Shown here piece after piece: positions 22,787 to 31,607 of a stretch of DNA of 32,296 bases. Numbering within the stretch: the first letter of the stretch is position 1; each line of letters begins with the position of its first letter. The position numbers and the translations under genes are program-made. Origin of the DNA: Candidatus Cryptobacteroides merdavium (GTDB lineage Bacteria; Bacteroidota; Bacteroidia; Bacteroidales; UBA932). The stretch covers positions 1-32,296 of the forward strand of contig JADIMO010000117.1 of NCBI GenBank assembly GCA_017694755.1, written 5' to 3'. The notes under the pieces were generated by a model. It saw only the letters and a list, made by a program, of their open reading frames with translations, ran no database searches and was not told the DNA's origin.

Positions 22787-24046
22787 CTAGCCTCCGAAGT
22801 TATCGTAGAGGAGGTTCTCCTTAGGAACTCCGAGACTGTCAAGAAGCTTCTCTACAGATGCTGACATCATAGGAGGTCCGCACATGAGGTAGAGACAGTC
22901 TTCCGGTGCCTCATGGTTCTTGAGGTATGTCTCATAGAGAACTGTATGTACAAATCCTACAGTATATGCGACATGCTTTGCATCAGCCTCCGGATCCGGT
23001 CTGTCAAGTGCAAGATGGAACTTGAAGTTAGGGAATTCCTTTTCAAGCTCATGGTAGTCGTCAAGATAGAATGCTTCCTTGAGGCTTCTTGCACCGTAGA
23101 AGAAGTTGACTTTTCTTGTCGTCTTCTCTGTCTTGAAGAGATGCATGATGTGGCTTCTCATAGGCGCCATACCTGCACCACCGCCGATGAATATCAGTTC
23201 CTGGTCAGCAGGAAGGTTGTCCGGAAGGAAGAATTCTCCGTAAGGACCTGAAATGGTTACCTTGTCTCCTGGCTTCAGAGAGTAGATGTAGGATGAACAT
23301 ACACCCGGGTTGACAGGAAGGAATTTCCTTGTTGCCCTGTCGATAGGTGGGGTAGCGATACGTACATTGAGCTTTATGATGTCGCCTTCAGCCGGATAGC
23401 AGGCCATACTGTATGCCCTGAGGGTCGGCTGAGGATTGACCATCTTGAGGTTGAAGATACCCATCTTCTCCCAGTCTGCCCTGTATTCCGGATCTACATC
23501 GATATTCTTGTAGTCAACTGTGCAGGCCGGGACATCCACCTGGATGTATCCACCTGACTTGAAGTGGAGATGTTCTCCTTCAGGAAGCTTGACTACGAAT
23601 TCCTTGATGAATGTGGCGACATTGTGGTTAGACACCACTTCACATTGCCATTTCTTCACGCTGAGCGCAGATTCTGAAACGACGATCTTCATGTCTTCCT
23701 TCACCTTCACCTGGCAGCCGAGTCTCCAGTGGGAGTTGATCTGCTTTCTTGTGAAGAAACCTGTCTCTGTCGGAAGAATTGTTCCACCGCCCTCGATTAC
23801 CTGACATTTACACTGTCCGCAGCTTCCTTTTCCACCGCAGGCAGATGACAGGAATATCTTCTGCTCAGCAAGAGTGCTGAGAAGCGAAGATCCCGGGGTC
23901 ACTTCAATCTCTTTCTTTCCGTCATTTATGCTGATCTTCACTTTGCCTGCAGGCGTGAGCTTGATTTTCACGAACAGGAGCACTGCCACAAGCAATACTG
24001 TGATGACCACTATGGTGATAACACCTGCTATTATTGTCGTTAACAT
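22787..24046 (-). CDS. nqrF: Na+-translocating NADH:quinone reductase subunit F
   Basis: 419 aa. NADH-oxidising entry subunit of the NQR sodium pump in the cytoplasmic membrane. An N-terminal membrane helix (IIAGVITIVVITVLLVAVLL) is followed by a 2Fe-2S ferredoxin domain with the cluster cysteines in SSACGGKGSCGQCKC and later LGCQVKV. Then come the FAD-binding RAYSMACYP and the NADH-binding GGGAGMAPMRSH and LYLMCGPPMM. The C-terminus ends ENLLYDNFGG, as usual. Length fits the family. GGGAGGAG precedes the start. Last gene of the nqrABCDEF operon, followed by a strong terminator. Confidence 0.97.
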   Translation of the reverse strand: MLTTIIAGVITIVVITVLLVAVLLFVKIKLTPAGKVKISINDGKKEIEVTPGSSLLSTLAEQKIFLSSACGGKGSCGQCKCQVIEGGGTILPTETGFFTRKQINSHWRLGCQVKVKEDMKIVVSESALSVKKWQCEVVSNHNVATFIKEFVVKLPEGEHLHFKSGGYIQVDVPACTVDYKNIDVDPEYRADWEKMGIFNLKMVNPQPTLRAYSMACYPAEGDIIKLNVRIATPPIDRATRKFLPVNPGVCSSYIYSLKPGDKVTISGPYGEFFLPDNLPADQELIFIGGGAGMAPMRSHIMHLFKTEKTTRKVNFFYGARSLKEAFYLDDYHELEKEFPNFKFHLALDRPDPEADAKHVAYTVGFVHTVLYETYLKNHEAPEDCLYLMCGPPMMSASVEKLLDSLGVPKENLLYDNFGG

Positions 24047-24061
24047 TGTTCTCCTCCCGCT

Positions 24062-24670
24062 TTAAAGTTGAATACCCATGAAGGTCATGAAGGATATGGC
24101 CATGAGCCCTACTGTGATGAATGTGATTCCAAGTCCTTTCAGAGCTGCAGGGACATTGGAGTAAGCCATCTTTTCCCTGATCGCGGCAAGTGTCACGATT
24201 GCAAGGAACCAGCCGAGTCCTGATCCGAGGGCATAGACTGTAGCTTCACCTACATTGACAAAGTCCTTTTCCTGCATGAAGAGTGATCCTCCCAGGATTG
24301 CGCAGTTTACAGCGATAAGAGGAAGGAAGATACCCAGCTGCGAGTAAAGGGTAGGGGCGAATTTTTCGACGACCATTTCAACAATCTGTGTTATGGCTGC
24401 AACCACTGCTATGAATATGATGAAGCTGAGGAAGCTCAGGTCGACGTCAGGAAGTCCTGCCCATGCAAGTGCTCCTGGCTTCAGTACATGTTCATTGAGA
24501 AGGTAGTTGACCGGAAGAGTCACAAGAAGGACGAAGACCACTGCAATACCCAAACCGGTAGCTGTCTTCACACTTTTGGATACCGCCAGATATGAGCACA
24601 TGCCCAGGAAGTAGGCGAATATCATGTTGTCAATGAAAATTGACTTGACGAATAAGCTTATATATTCCAT
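24062..24670 (-). CDS. nqrE: Na+-translocating NADH:quinone reductase subunit E
   Basis: 202 aa, six membrane helices, part of the NQR sodium channel. It shows the paired cysteines used for the membrane 2Fe-2S centre with Nqr[13 protein letters not shown] near residue 25 and [14 protein letters not shown] near residue 120. Typical start [23 protein letters not shown]. 15 bp from nqrF and 17 bp from nqrD. Homologous to RnfA, but the presence of NqrA, NqrB and NqrF makes it NQR. Confidence 0.97.
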   Translation of the reverse strand: MEYISLFVKSIFIDNMIFAYFLGMCSYLAVSKSVKTATGLGIAVVFVLLVTLPVNYLLNEHVLKPGALAWAGLPDVDLSFLSFIIFIAVVAAITQIVEMVVEKFAPTLYSQLGIFLPLIAVNCAILGGSLFMQEKDFVNVGEATVYALGSGLGWFLAIVTLAAIREKMAYSNVPAALKGLGITFITVGLMAISFMTFMGIQL

Positions 24671-24687
24671 TTCGATTTGAGTTTATG

Positions 24688-25311
24688 TTAGTTTTCCTGC
24701 AGATCCTTCTGTATGCTTCTCTGGATCCATACGATGAGTCCGAGCAGTATAAGAGCCATAGGAGGCAGGATCACCAGTCCGTTGTTCATATATCCGGCTT
24801 CATAGAATGACTCAGGGATTACTCTGAATCCGAAGAGTGTACCGGATCCGAGGAGCTCGCGGAAGAAGGCTACGACGATAAGTATCAGTCCGTATCCGGC
24901 TCCGTTTGCAAGTCCGTCGAGGAGGGAAGGTATCGGCTTGTTGCCCAGGGCGAAAGCTTCAATCCTACCCATCACGATACAGTTGGTGATGATAAGTCCT
25001 ACATATACTGAAAGTGTCTTGCTTATGCTGTAGGCATATGCCTTCAGTACCTGGTCCACGAGAATCACCATAAGTGCAACTACAACAAGCTGTACGATGA
25101 TCCTTATACGGTTAGGTATCGTGTTCCTGAGCAGTGATACCACGAAGCTGGAAAGTCCCGTCACAATGATGACGGAAAGTGCCATCACGAATGCTCCCTT
25201 GAGCTGGACTGTCACAGCGAGTGAGGAACAGATACCGAGCACCAGGACAGTGACTGGGTTGCCTTTGAATATAGGCTTGAGCAGTACTTCTTTGTAATTG
25301 ATGTCTTTCAT
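24688..25311 (-). CDS. nqrD: Na+-translocating NADH:quinone reductase subunit D
   Basis: 207 aa, six membrane helices, homologous to NqrE/RnfE. Cysteines in LGICSSLAVTVQ and IITNCIVMGRIEAF supply the other two ligands of the shared 2Fe-2S centre. Helices such as VALMVILVDQVLKAY and GYGLILIVVAFFRELLGSG are typical. The start MKDINYKEVLLKPIFKGNP is normal for the family. The preceding nqrC ends 6 bp upstream. Confidence 0.97.
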   Translation of the reverse strand: MKDINYKEVLLKPIFKGNPVTVLVLGICSSLAVTVQLKGAFVMALSVIIVTGLSSFVVSLLRNTIPNRIRIIVQLVVVALMVILVDQVLKAYAYSISKTLSVYVGLIITNCIVMGRIEAFALGNKPIPSLLDGLANGAGYGLILIVVAFFRELLGSGTLFGFRVIPESFYEAGYMNNGLVILPPMALILLGLIVWIQRSIQKDLQEN

Positions 25312-25317
25312 GATTTG

Positions 25318-26211
25318 TTACTCCTCCACTGTTTTTACTGGTTCCTGATCCTGGCCGGCGGAAACTCCGTCCTGGCAGCATGTCTGGTCTGCGGCAGCTT
25401 CTTCTGCGACGGCTTCTTCTGCGGCAGTAGCTGCTGAAAGCTGGTCAAGGTATGGCTTGTAGTACTTCGCCCAGAGGTTGATGCTGTTGCCGAGTGCGCG
25501 GGATGTGATTGTAGCTCCGCTGATAGCATCTACACAATGTGCATCTGAAGAATGGTCTCCTTTCTCTACATTGAATATCCTTTCACCGTCAGCAAAGGAT
25601 TTTCCTTTGAATGATGTGTAGAACGGTGCCTCTGCGATCTTTGCACCAAGTCCAGGAGTTTCGCTCTTGTGGTCAAAGATGGCACCGTCGATTGTCCTGC
25701 CGTCCTTTGCAAGTGCTACATAGCCCCAGATCGGGCCCCAGAGACCTGCACCGTAGCAAGGTATTACAGTGACATCCTGTCCGTTTATATTGAATGTGAA
25801 GACCGGAAGGCTGAGGCTTTTCTTGAGTTCTTCAGCCTGTGCGGCATCGCTTGCTTCAATCTTCTTGATGATATCGTTCTGCTTCTTCAGGTCGGCTGTT
25901 GAAGGGACAACGATGTCCTTGACATTTTCCTTGCCCATGTTCATCTCACCGGTCCTGTTGCCGAATCCGTCGACGTAGAACGCATCAGTGATATCTTCAG
26001 AGTACATCTTCAGTACATCTGTCGACTCATCGATGGTGACAGTCGAATCAGCCTGTGATGCTGCGCTGAGCACCTTGGTTATGGTCTCGATCTTTATGTT
26101 CTCGTTCTGTTTGTCCTGCAGGCTCATTGCCACGAACGCAAGGATTGCAGCGACAAGGATGACGAGTACCGTCGAGTAGACCACTGTGTATGTATTGCCG
26201 TTTGTATTCAT
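25318..26211 (-). CDS. nqrC: Na+-translocating NADH:quinone reductase subunit C with extended C-terminus
   Basis: 297 aa. One N-terminal membrane helix (TVVYSTVLVILVAAILAFVA) is followed by a periplasmic FMN-binding domain; the covalent FMN threonine is in DAISGATITS (about residues 222-231), to which ApbE attaches FMN. The end of the protein is unusual: after about residue 255 there is a ~40-residue tail of Ala and Glu (AAEEAVAEEAAADQ), a Cys pair (TCCQDG) and acidic residues, not found in Vibrio NqrC (~257 aa). The tail may be a flexible extension. Otherwise all expected motifs are present. No apbE gene is visible in this window. Confidence 0.96.
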   Translation of the reverse strand: MNTNGNTYTVVYSTVLVILVAAILAFVAMSLQDKQNENIKIETITKVLSAASQADSTVTIDESTDVLKMYSEDITDAFYVDGFGNRTGEMNMGKENVKDIVVPSTADLKKQNDIIKKIEASDAAQAEELKKSLSLPVFTFNINGQDVTVIPCYGAGLWGPIWGYVALAKDGRTIDGAIFDHKSETPGLGAKIAEAPFYTSFKGKSFADGERIFNVEKGDHSSDAHCVDAISGATITSRALGNSINLWAKYYKPYLDQLSAATAAEEAVAEEAAADQTCCQDGVSAGQDQEPVKTVEE

Positions 26212-26219
26212 ACCTTATA

Positions 26220-27398
26220 TTATTTAGCGGTTTTGAATTTCCTGGCCCTTCTGCTGATTGATCCGGATACGACATAATGGTCGATAAGCGGAGCAAATGT
26301 ATTCATGAGCAGGATTGCAAGCATCATTCCCTCAGGGTATCCCGGGTTGAAGAGCCTTACAGTCACAGCAAGGGCACCGACAAGGAATCCGTAGATCCAT
26401 TTGCCTGTCTCTGTCTGGGCTGATGTCACAGGATCTGTAGCCATGAATACTGCGCCGAAGGCAAATCCGCCCATGACGAGCTGATAGTATCCAGGGAGAT
26501 CAGTAGCTCCGGCTGCATAGCCGAGGTAACCTATCGCGAGGCCTCCGACTACAGCAGAGAACATGATCTTCCAGCTTGCCACCCCAGTCCAGATGAGGAT
26601 TACGGCTCCGATGAGGATCGCGATGACTGATGTCTCACCGACGCATCCCGGGATGACGCCGGCGAACATATCCCAGAGACTTGTGCCTGCTGCCTGAAGT
26701 CCGTCAACAGAAGCATGGGCAAGAGGAGTGGCTCCTGAGAATGCATCTACAAGGCCGTCTCCGCATGCGTATGCATGTCCTTCAGCAAGATACCGTGATA
26801 CACCAGGGGTCCAGATCTTGTCTCCTGACATCACGCTAGGATATGAGAAGAACAGGAATGCACGGGCAAGAAGTGCCGGGTTCCAGATGTTCATTCCTGT
26901 GCCTCCGAAGACTTCCTTGCCGAGGATTACTGCGAATGCCACGGCTATGGCCAGCATCCAGAGAGGAACGTCGGCAGGAACTATAAGAGGTATGATCATA
27001 CCTGATACAAGATATCCTTCGTTGACTTCGTGTCCGCGGATCTGGGCTGAAACAAATTCAATCGCGAGTCCGACGATATAAGATACAAGGTAAAGAGGGA
27101 TCACCTTCACAAGGCCGTATCCCACCATATTCCAGAAACCCCAGTCCTTGAGACCGAAGGCAAGGCTGTGCTGGTATCCCGTGTTCCATATTCCGAAGAG
27201 CATGGCAGGCACGAGAGCAAGCACCATTATGATCATGATCCTTTTCAGATCGACGCAGTCTCTGACATGGGAACCTCTCCTCGTCACTGTATCAGGGACA
27301 TAGAGGAATGACTCGAAAGCGTCGAAAGTCGAATGAAGGAATCCGAATTTTCCGCCTTTTTCAAAGGCCGGCTTTATTTTGTCGATAAATTTTCTCAT
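26220..27398 (-). CDS. nqrB: Na+-translocating NADH:quinone reductase subunit B
   Basis: 392 aa, the large membrane subunit with about ten helices, Na+ and quinone contact and a covalent FMN on the threonine of FSGATPLAHA (about residue 220). Motifs present include KEVFGGTGMNIWNPALLARAF, the N-terminal KGGKFGFLHSTFDAFE and the C-terminal NTFAPLIDHYVV. Length is a little shorter than in Vibrio, as usual in Bacteroidota. 8 bp before nqrC and 12 bp after nqrA. Confidence 0.97.
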   Translation of the reverse strand: MRKFIDKIKPAFEKGGKFGFLHSTFDAFESFLYVPDTVTRRGSHVRDCVDLKRIMIIMVLALVPAMLFGIWNTGYQHSLAFGLKDWGFWNMVGYGLVKVIPLYLVSYIVGLAIEFVSAQIRGHEVNEGYLVSGMIIPLIVPADVPLWMLAIAVAFAVILGKEVFGGTGMNIWNPALLARAFLFFSYPSVMSGDKIWTPGVSRYLAEGHAYACGDGLVDAFSGATPLAHASVDGLQAAGTSLWDMFAGVIPGCVGETSVIAILIGAVILIWTGVASWKIMFSAVVGGLAIGYLGYAAGATDLPGYYQLVMGGFAFGAVFMATDPVTSAQTETGKWIYGFLVGALAVTVRLFNPGYPEGMMLAILLMNTFAPLIDHYVVSGSISRRARKFKTAK

Positions 27399-27410
27399 AA
27401 CTTTCTGTCT

Positions 27411-28769
27411 TTAAGCCATTTCTTTCATCATAAGAGCGATTCCGTCAGAAATGATTGACTGGATCTCGATCTTCGACGGGCAGACATATTCACAGAGTGC
27501 AAGATCTTCCTCAAGCACTTCATATATGCCGAATTCCTCCATCTTGTCGATGTCTCCTGCAAGGCATGCCTTTGTAAGATATACAGGGTAGATGTCCATA
27601 GGGAGTACCTTCGAGTATACGTCAGACATGACGAAAGCCCTCGGACCTCCGTGGAGGTTTGTATCCATGTCGTATTTCTTCTTAGGCGTAAGCCATGAGA
27701 AATATGTGTGCGATGTGCTGAACTGTTTTGTCCTGAACGGCCTTGCCCAACCGAGCAACTCATGCTCGTTTCCTTCCTTTATCAGGGTGACCTGGGTGTC
27801 ATAGAAGCCGAGGAAGCCGTCTTCTCCGACATTTTCTCCTGTGAGGACGTCTCCGCTTATGAAGCGGATATCAGAGGCGGAATTGTCGTAGAATCCTTTC
27901 AGGTCTTTCATGCTGATGCCAGGAAGACCTTTGACATACGCCGGCTCAATGGCTTTCGGACCGGTGACTGCAATCAGCCTTCCCATGTCGTATCTGCCGG
28001 TGTTGAGAAGACGTCCGATGGCAGCCAGCATGACCGGAGAGATGGTCCATACAGTCTCACCTTTCATGATCGGAGAGATGTGATGGATCTGGACTCCGAC
28101 ATTGCCTGCCGGATGTTTACCGCTGAAAGTGTGGAAAATGACATTCTCAAGCTTGTGGAACGGTGTCCCGCTTGCATTATCAGCATTGAGGGATACGTGA
28201 ACGCCTCCGTCAGTGAGCTTTGCGATAGCGTTTACTGCAGTCTGGATGTTGTTGAGTTCATCTCTGAGAATGTAGTCTGTGTCAGCTGCAAGAGGAGCTG
28301 TTGAGAATGCCGAGACAAAGATTGCCTTTGGCTTCAGGGTAGGATTGGCGATGATGCCGTAAGGCCTCTGGATGAAAGCCGGCCAAAGACCGCTTTTCAT
28401 CAGAAGCGCCTTGACCTGGTCTGCATCAAGACTTGCGGCATTGGTGACGCCGAAATCCAGATATTCCTGAGACGCGTCCGCCTTTATGCGGATTTCAAGC
28501 AACTTTCTCTTTTCGCCTCTGACGATTTCTGTCACAGTACCGCTGACCGGTGACGTGAAGAGAATCTCCGGAGACTCTTTGTCAGCCAGGACAGGCGATC
28601 CTGCCAGGACCTTGTCGCCTTCCCTTACCAGAAGCTTCGGCTTCAGGGCACGGAAATCAGTCGGTTTGACGGCAACAACGTCAGGCACAATCGCCATTCT
28701 GGTCTTTGGGGCTGCTGCTCCCGAAATAGGAATATCCAGCCCTTTTTTCAAATCGATGTTGTTTGACAT
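27411..28769 (-). CDS. nqrA: Na+-translocating NADH:quinone reductase subunit A
   Basis: 452 aa soluble cytoplasmic subunit; the N-terminal half has RnfC/barrel-sandwich-like features (KLLVREGDKVLAGSPVLADK, ILFTSPVSGTVTEI). The middle part includes RPYGIIANPTLKPKAIFVS and the late part DIYPVYLTKACLAGDIDKME, typical NqrA sequence near the quinone site. It lacks the iron-sulfur cysteines of RnfC, as expected. First gene of the operon; ATG 28769. No clear TAnnTTTG is visible in the 75 bp before it, which are shared with the divergent helicase gene. Confidence 0.97.
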   Translation of the reverse strand: MSNNIDLKKGLDIPISGAAAPKTRMAIVPDVVAVKPTDFRALKPKLLVREGDKVLAGSPVLADKESPEILFTSPVSGTVTEIVRGEKRKLLEIRIKADASQEYLDFGVTNAASLDADQVKALLMKSGLWPAFIQRPYGIIANPTLKPKAIFVSAFSTAPLAADTDYILRDELNNIQTAVNAIAKLTDGGVHVSLNADNASGTPFHKLENVIFHTFSGKHPAGNVGVQIHHISPIMKGETVWTISPVMLAAIGRLLNTGRYDMGRLIAVTGPKAIEPAYVKGLPGISMKDLKGFYDNSASDIRFISGDVLTGENVGEDGFLGFYDTQVTLIKEGNEHELLGWARPFRTKQFSTSHTYFSWLTPKKKYDMDTNLHGGPRAFVMSDVYSKVLPMDIYPVYLTKACLAGDIDKMEEFGIYEVLEEDLALCEYVCPSKIEIQSIISDGIALMMKEMA

Positions 28770-28828
28770 TATAAAAACCGTTTTGTGTATTTTTTGGAAA
28801 CCGCCGCGAATATAGTCATTTTTTTTCG

Positions 28829-28836
28829 TATTTTCG
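28829..28836 (+). promoter_or_regulatory. Possible -7 box of the helicase gene
   Basis: TATTTTCG followed by CGCC, similar to TATCTTCGCGCC at 31286 and to the guaD box. It is only 9 bp before ATG 28845, so the mRNA would be nearly leaderless. No -33 TTTG at the right distance. Confidence 0.3.
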
Positions 28837-28844
28837 CGCCCATT

Positions 28845-31262
28845 ATGGAAAACATTGAACGTACTATTCTAGAGGGGCTGAACGGTGAACAGAAACGTGC
28901 TGTATGCTGTACGGAGGGGCCGGTACTGATAATTGCCGGGGCCGGTTCCGGGAAGACGAGAGTGCTGACCAGCAGGATCGCATATATCCTGGCGAAAGGT
29001 TGCGGACCGGATCGTATAATGGCCCTCACCTTTACAAAAAAGGCTGCTTCTGAGATGAAGACAAGGATAGCTGCGATGGTGGGGGAGAAGAAGGCAAGGA
29101 AGCTTTTCATGGGTACTTTCCATTCGGTGTTCATCCGCTTCCTCAGGGAGTTCGCTGACAGCATAGGATATCCGTCCAATTTCACAATCTATGATACCAG
29201 TGATTCCACCAGTGCTATAAAGGCCTGCATAAAGGAACTCCAGCTTGATGAGAAGGTCTACAAGCCTAAGGATGTCCTTTCCCGGATATCCATGGCAAAG
29301 AACAATCTGTTTACTCCGGAGAAATATATCAATACTCCTGAGATTGTCCAGAATGATGCAGCCAGGAAGAAGCCACGTATAGGGGACATATATATGCTTT
29401 ATTCCCGTAAGTGCAGGCAGTCCGGAGTGATGGATTTCGACGATATTCTTCTGAACATGAATATTCTCCTGAGAGACAACAAGGATGCGCTGGCCTCCAT
29501 TTCCGGACGTTTCTCATATATTATGGTCGATGAGTATCAGGATACCAACTATGCGCAGTACAGGATCCTGAAGGAACTGAGCACGGTTCACCGCAATCTA
29601 TGTGTCGTCGGGGACGATTCGCAGTCAATCTATGCGTTCAGGGGCGCGAAGATAGAGAACATACTGAACTTCAAGAAGGATTATCCGGATTGCAGTCTTT
29701 TCCGCCTGGAGCAGAACTACCGGTCTACAAAGACAATAGTCGAAGCTGCGAATTCTCTCATTGCCAAGAATGTATCAAGGATCCCGAAGACCTGCTATTC
29801 AGAAGGGGAAGAGGGCCGCAAGATAAAGCTCATCAATGCATATACGGAGCAGGAAGAGGCTCTGCTCATAGCTTCTGCGATAATCGGAGAAATCCAGTCC
29901 GGCCATGCGCAATACCAGGATTTCGCTATCCTTTACAGGACAAATTCCCAGTCAAGAGCTCTTGAGGAGGCCCTGCGCAGACGTAATCTTCCTTATGTGA
30001 TCTACTCCGGACATTCTTTCTATGAAAGAGCGGAGGTAAAGGATATGATGGCATATCTGAAGCTTGTGGTCAATCCAAACGACGACGAGTCTTTCAAAAG
30101 GGTCGTCAACAAGCCGGCCAGAGGAATAGGAGATACGTCACTTGCCGCCCTTGGCGCTGCGGCCGCGGACCGGGGCTGTCCCCTGTGGGCTGCCGGCATG
30201 GGATCTGATCTGGAGAGCTACGGGCTGAAATCTGCTGCGATATCCAGGATATCTGCTTTCTGTGGAATGATCGCGCAGTTCAACGGCAAGGCCGCAACCT
30301 CCGATGCCCATACCCTTGCCCTTTCCATCGCTTCTGACTCAGGTTATCTGACAGCTCTCAAGAGCGACACAAGCATAGAGGGGCAGTCGAGGGTGGCAAA
30401 TGTAGAAGAGCTGCTTAACAGTATAAGTACCTTCTCTGAGGAGAAGAAGAACGAATATTTCGAAGAAATGCAGGCCGACGGTACGGTTGACGAGAATACG
30501 GAACTTACAGATGCTGATCTTCCGGTTGTGACGCTTGGCGACTATCTGGAGAATGTATCGTTGCTCAGTGCCATTGACATGGATGAAAATGAGGACAGCA
30601 ACAGGATCACCCTGATGACTGTGCATTCATCCAAAGGACTTGAATTCCCGTATGTATTTGTGGCCGGCATGGAAGAGAATCTTTTCCCTTCCGGAGGATT
30701 TCTTGCATCTGAGGCTGACATCGAGGAGGAAAGACGTCTGTTCTATGTTGCCATCACAAGGGCCGAGAAAGCCGTGTGGCTTTCATTCGCCGAGACCAGG
30801 ATGCGCAACGGCAAGCATGAGTCCAATTCTCCAAGCCGTTTCCTAAGGGAAATGGACAGCCGTTATATTCTCAATCCGCTTTCGGAAGGCAGGTCTGGAG
30901 ACGAAGACCAGAGTCAGAGGACTGGCGGCAGCCCGTGGATGCGTCCATCTGGAAATGTCCGGCAGTCAAGACCTGCACCGTCAATCCGGAGGCCGTTGGA
31001 GGGAACCGGCAGGCCTGTCCAGCATCCCTCCAGTGTCCGTCCGTCTGTGCAGCCTGTGCCGAAAAGAGTGCCTGACGAAGACTTTGTCCCGACATCTGTA
31101 CTGGAACTGGAAGCAGGACAGAGGGTTGAACATAACCGCTTCGGAAATGGAACGATAGTCTCTATATCAGGAGACCGTACGAATCTCAAGGCAAGGATTG
31201 CATTTGACGACTATGGGGAGAAGATACTGATGCTGAATTATGCCAAATTGCGCAGGATTTGA
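28845..31262 (+). CDS. uvrD: ATP-dependent DNA helicase UvrD/PcrA
   Basis: 805 aa from ATG 28845; the frame is open upstream but only into the promoter region. SF1A 3'-5' helicase for repair and replication-fork processing. Motifs in order: Q-motif LNGEQKRAV, Walker A AGAGSGKTR (about residue 29), Ia LTFTKKAA, Walker B VDEYQDTNYAQY, III VGDDSQSIYAFRGA, IV LEQNYRST, V LMTVHSSKGLEF, VI FYVAITRAEKAVWLSF. After a ~70-residue Pro/Arg/Ser-rich linker (about 680-750) comes the C-terminal tudor-like domain (VEHNRFGNGTIVSISGD...LMLNYAKLRRI) that contacts RNA polymerase in PcrA/UvrD. A UvrD/PcrA, not Rep. Divergent to nqrA. Confidence 0.96.
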   Translation: MENIERTILEGLNGEQKRAVCCTEGPVLIIAGAGSGKTRVLTSRIAYILAKGCGPDRIMALTFTKKAASEMKTRIAAMVGEKKARKLFMGTFHSVFIRFLREFADSIGYPSNFTIYDTSDSTSAIKACIKELQLDEKVYKPKDVLSRISMAKNNLFTPEKYINTPEIVQNDAARKKPRIGDIYMLYSRKCRQSGVMDFDDILLNMNILLRDNKDALASISGRFSYIMVDEYQDTNYAQYRILKELSTVHRNLCVVGDDSQSIYAFRGAKIENILNFKKDYPDCSLFRLEQNYRSTKTIVEAANSLIAKNVSRIPKTCYSEGEEGRKIKLINAYTEQEEALLIASAIIGEIQSGHAQYQDFAILYRTNSQSRALEEALRRRNLPYVIYSGHSFYERAEVKDMMAYLKLVVNPNDDESFKRVVNKPARGIGDTSLAALGAAAADRGCPLWAAGMGSDLESYGLKSAAISRISAFCGMIAQFNGKAATSDAHTLALSIASDSGYLTALKSDTSIEGQSRVANVEELLNSISTFSEEKKNEYFEEMQADGTVDENTELTDADLPVVTLGDYLENVSLLSAIDMDENEDSNRITLMTVHSSKGLEFPYVFVAGMEENLFPSGGFLASEADIEEERRLFYVAITRAEKAVWLSFAETRMRNGKHESNSPSRFLREMDSRYILNPLSEGRSGDEDQSQRTGGSPWMRPSGNVRQSRPAPSIRRPLEGTGRPVQHPSSVRPSVQPVPKRVPDEDFVPTSVLELEAGQRVEHNRFGNGTIVSISGDRTNLKARIAFDDYGEKILMLNYAKLRRI

Positions 31263-31293
31263 TTTGTGAGATTGGAAAAAATCACTATCTTCG
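31263..31293 (+). promoter_or_regulatory. Promoter of the leader and DUF4493-like gene
   Basis: TTTG (31263-31266), 19 bp, TATCTTCG (31286-31293), a good spacing with one -7 substitution (C for T). Transcription would start near 31300, giving a ~300-nt leader before ATG 31608. Confidence 0.55.
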
Positions 31294-31607
31294 CGCCGAA
31301 GTTTTTCATAGTTTAAGTTTAGGTTAAGTAGCGGGGTAATCACATCTGTGGTTGCCTCGTGAATTTTTATATGGCGGTGTCCTTCCGCCTGAGCATGCTT
31401 TGTGCCGGTCTCCTTTGTGCCGTCTCCTTTCTGCGGATATCTCTTGTTCCGTGATATTTTCTACAAAAAGAGAAAATTCATAAAAAATCAGAAAAATCAT
31501 TTAAAAAAAGAGAAAAACCGTTGTGGGGCTTCTTTATGATGAGATCTCCTGTATTTAATTTTGCCCTGTCCCGCAATGCAGCGGGAACTTAAACAGTGGA
31601 GTGAGAT
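31294..31607 (+). other. Long untranslated leader region
   Basis: No ORF of note. Besides the hairpin at 31332-31368 there is GGCGG-TGTCCTT-CCGCC (31374-31390) and TCCCGC-AATGCA-GCGGGA near 31569-31586, just before the lipoprotein start, with an A/T-rich section between. I do not recognise a known riboswitch. Confidence 0.45.
31332..31368 (+). terminator. Terminator or attenuator hairpin in the leader
   Basis: CGGGGTAATCAC (31332-31343) pairs with GTGGTTGCCTCG (31348-31359), 12 bp with three G-T/U positions and a 4-nt loop, followed by GAATTTTTAT. It can end the helicase transcript and, if the promoter at 31263 is used, would stop a ~70-nt RNA or act as an attenuator for the downstream lipoprotein. 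Confidence 0.55.

Noticed and set aside
28770..28844. Standard -33/-7 promoter for nqrA in the divergent gap
   Set aside because: No TAnnTTTG was found on the minus strand in this interval, so I do not call a promoter for the nqr operon.
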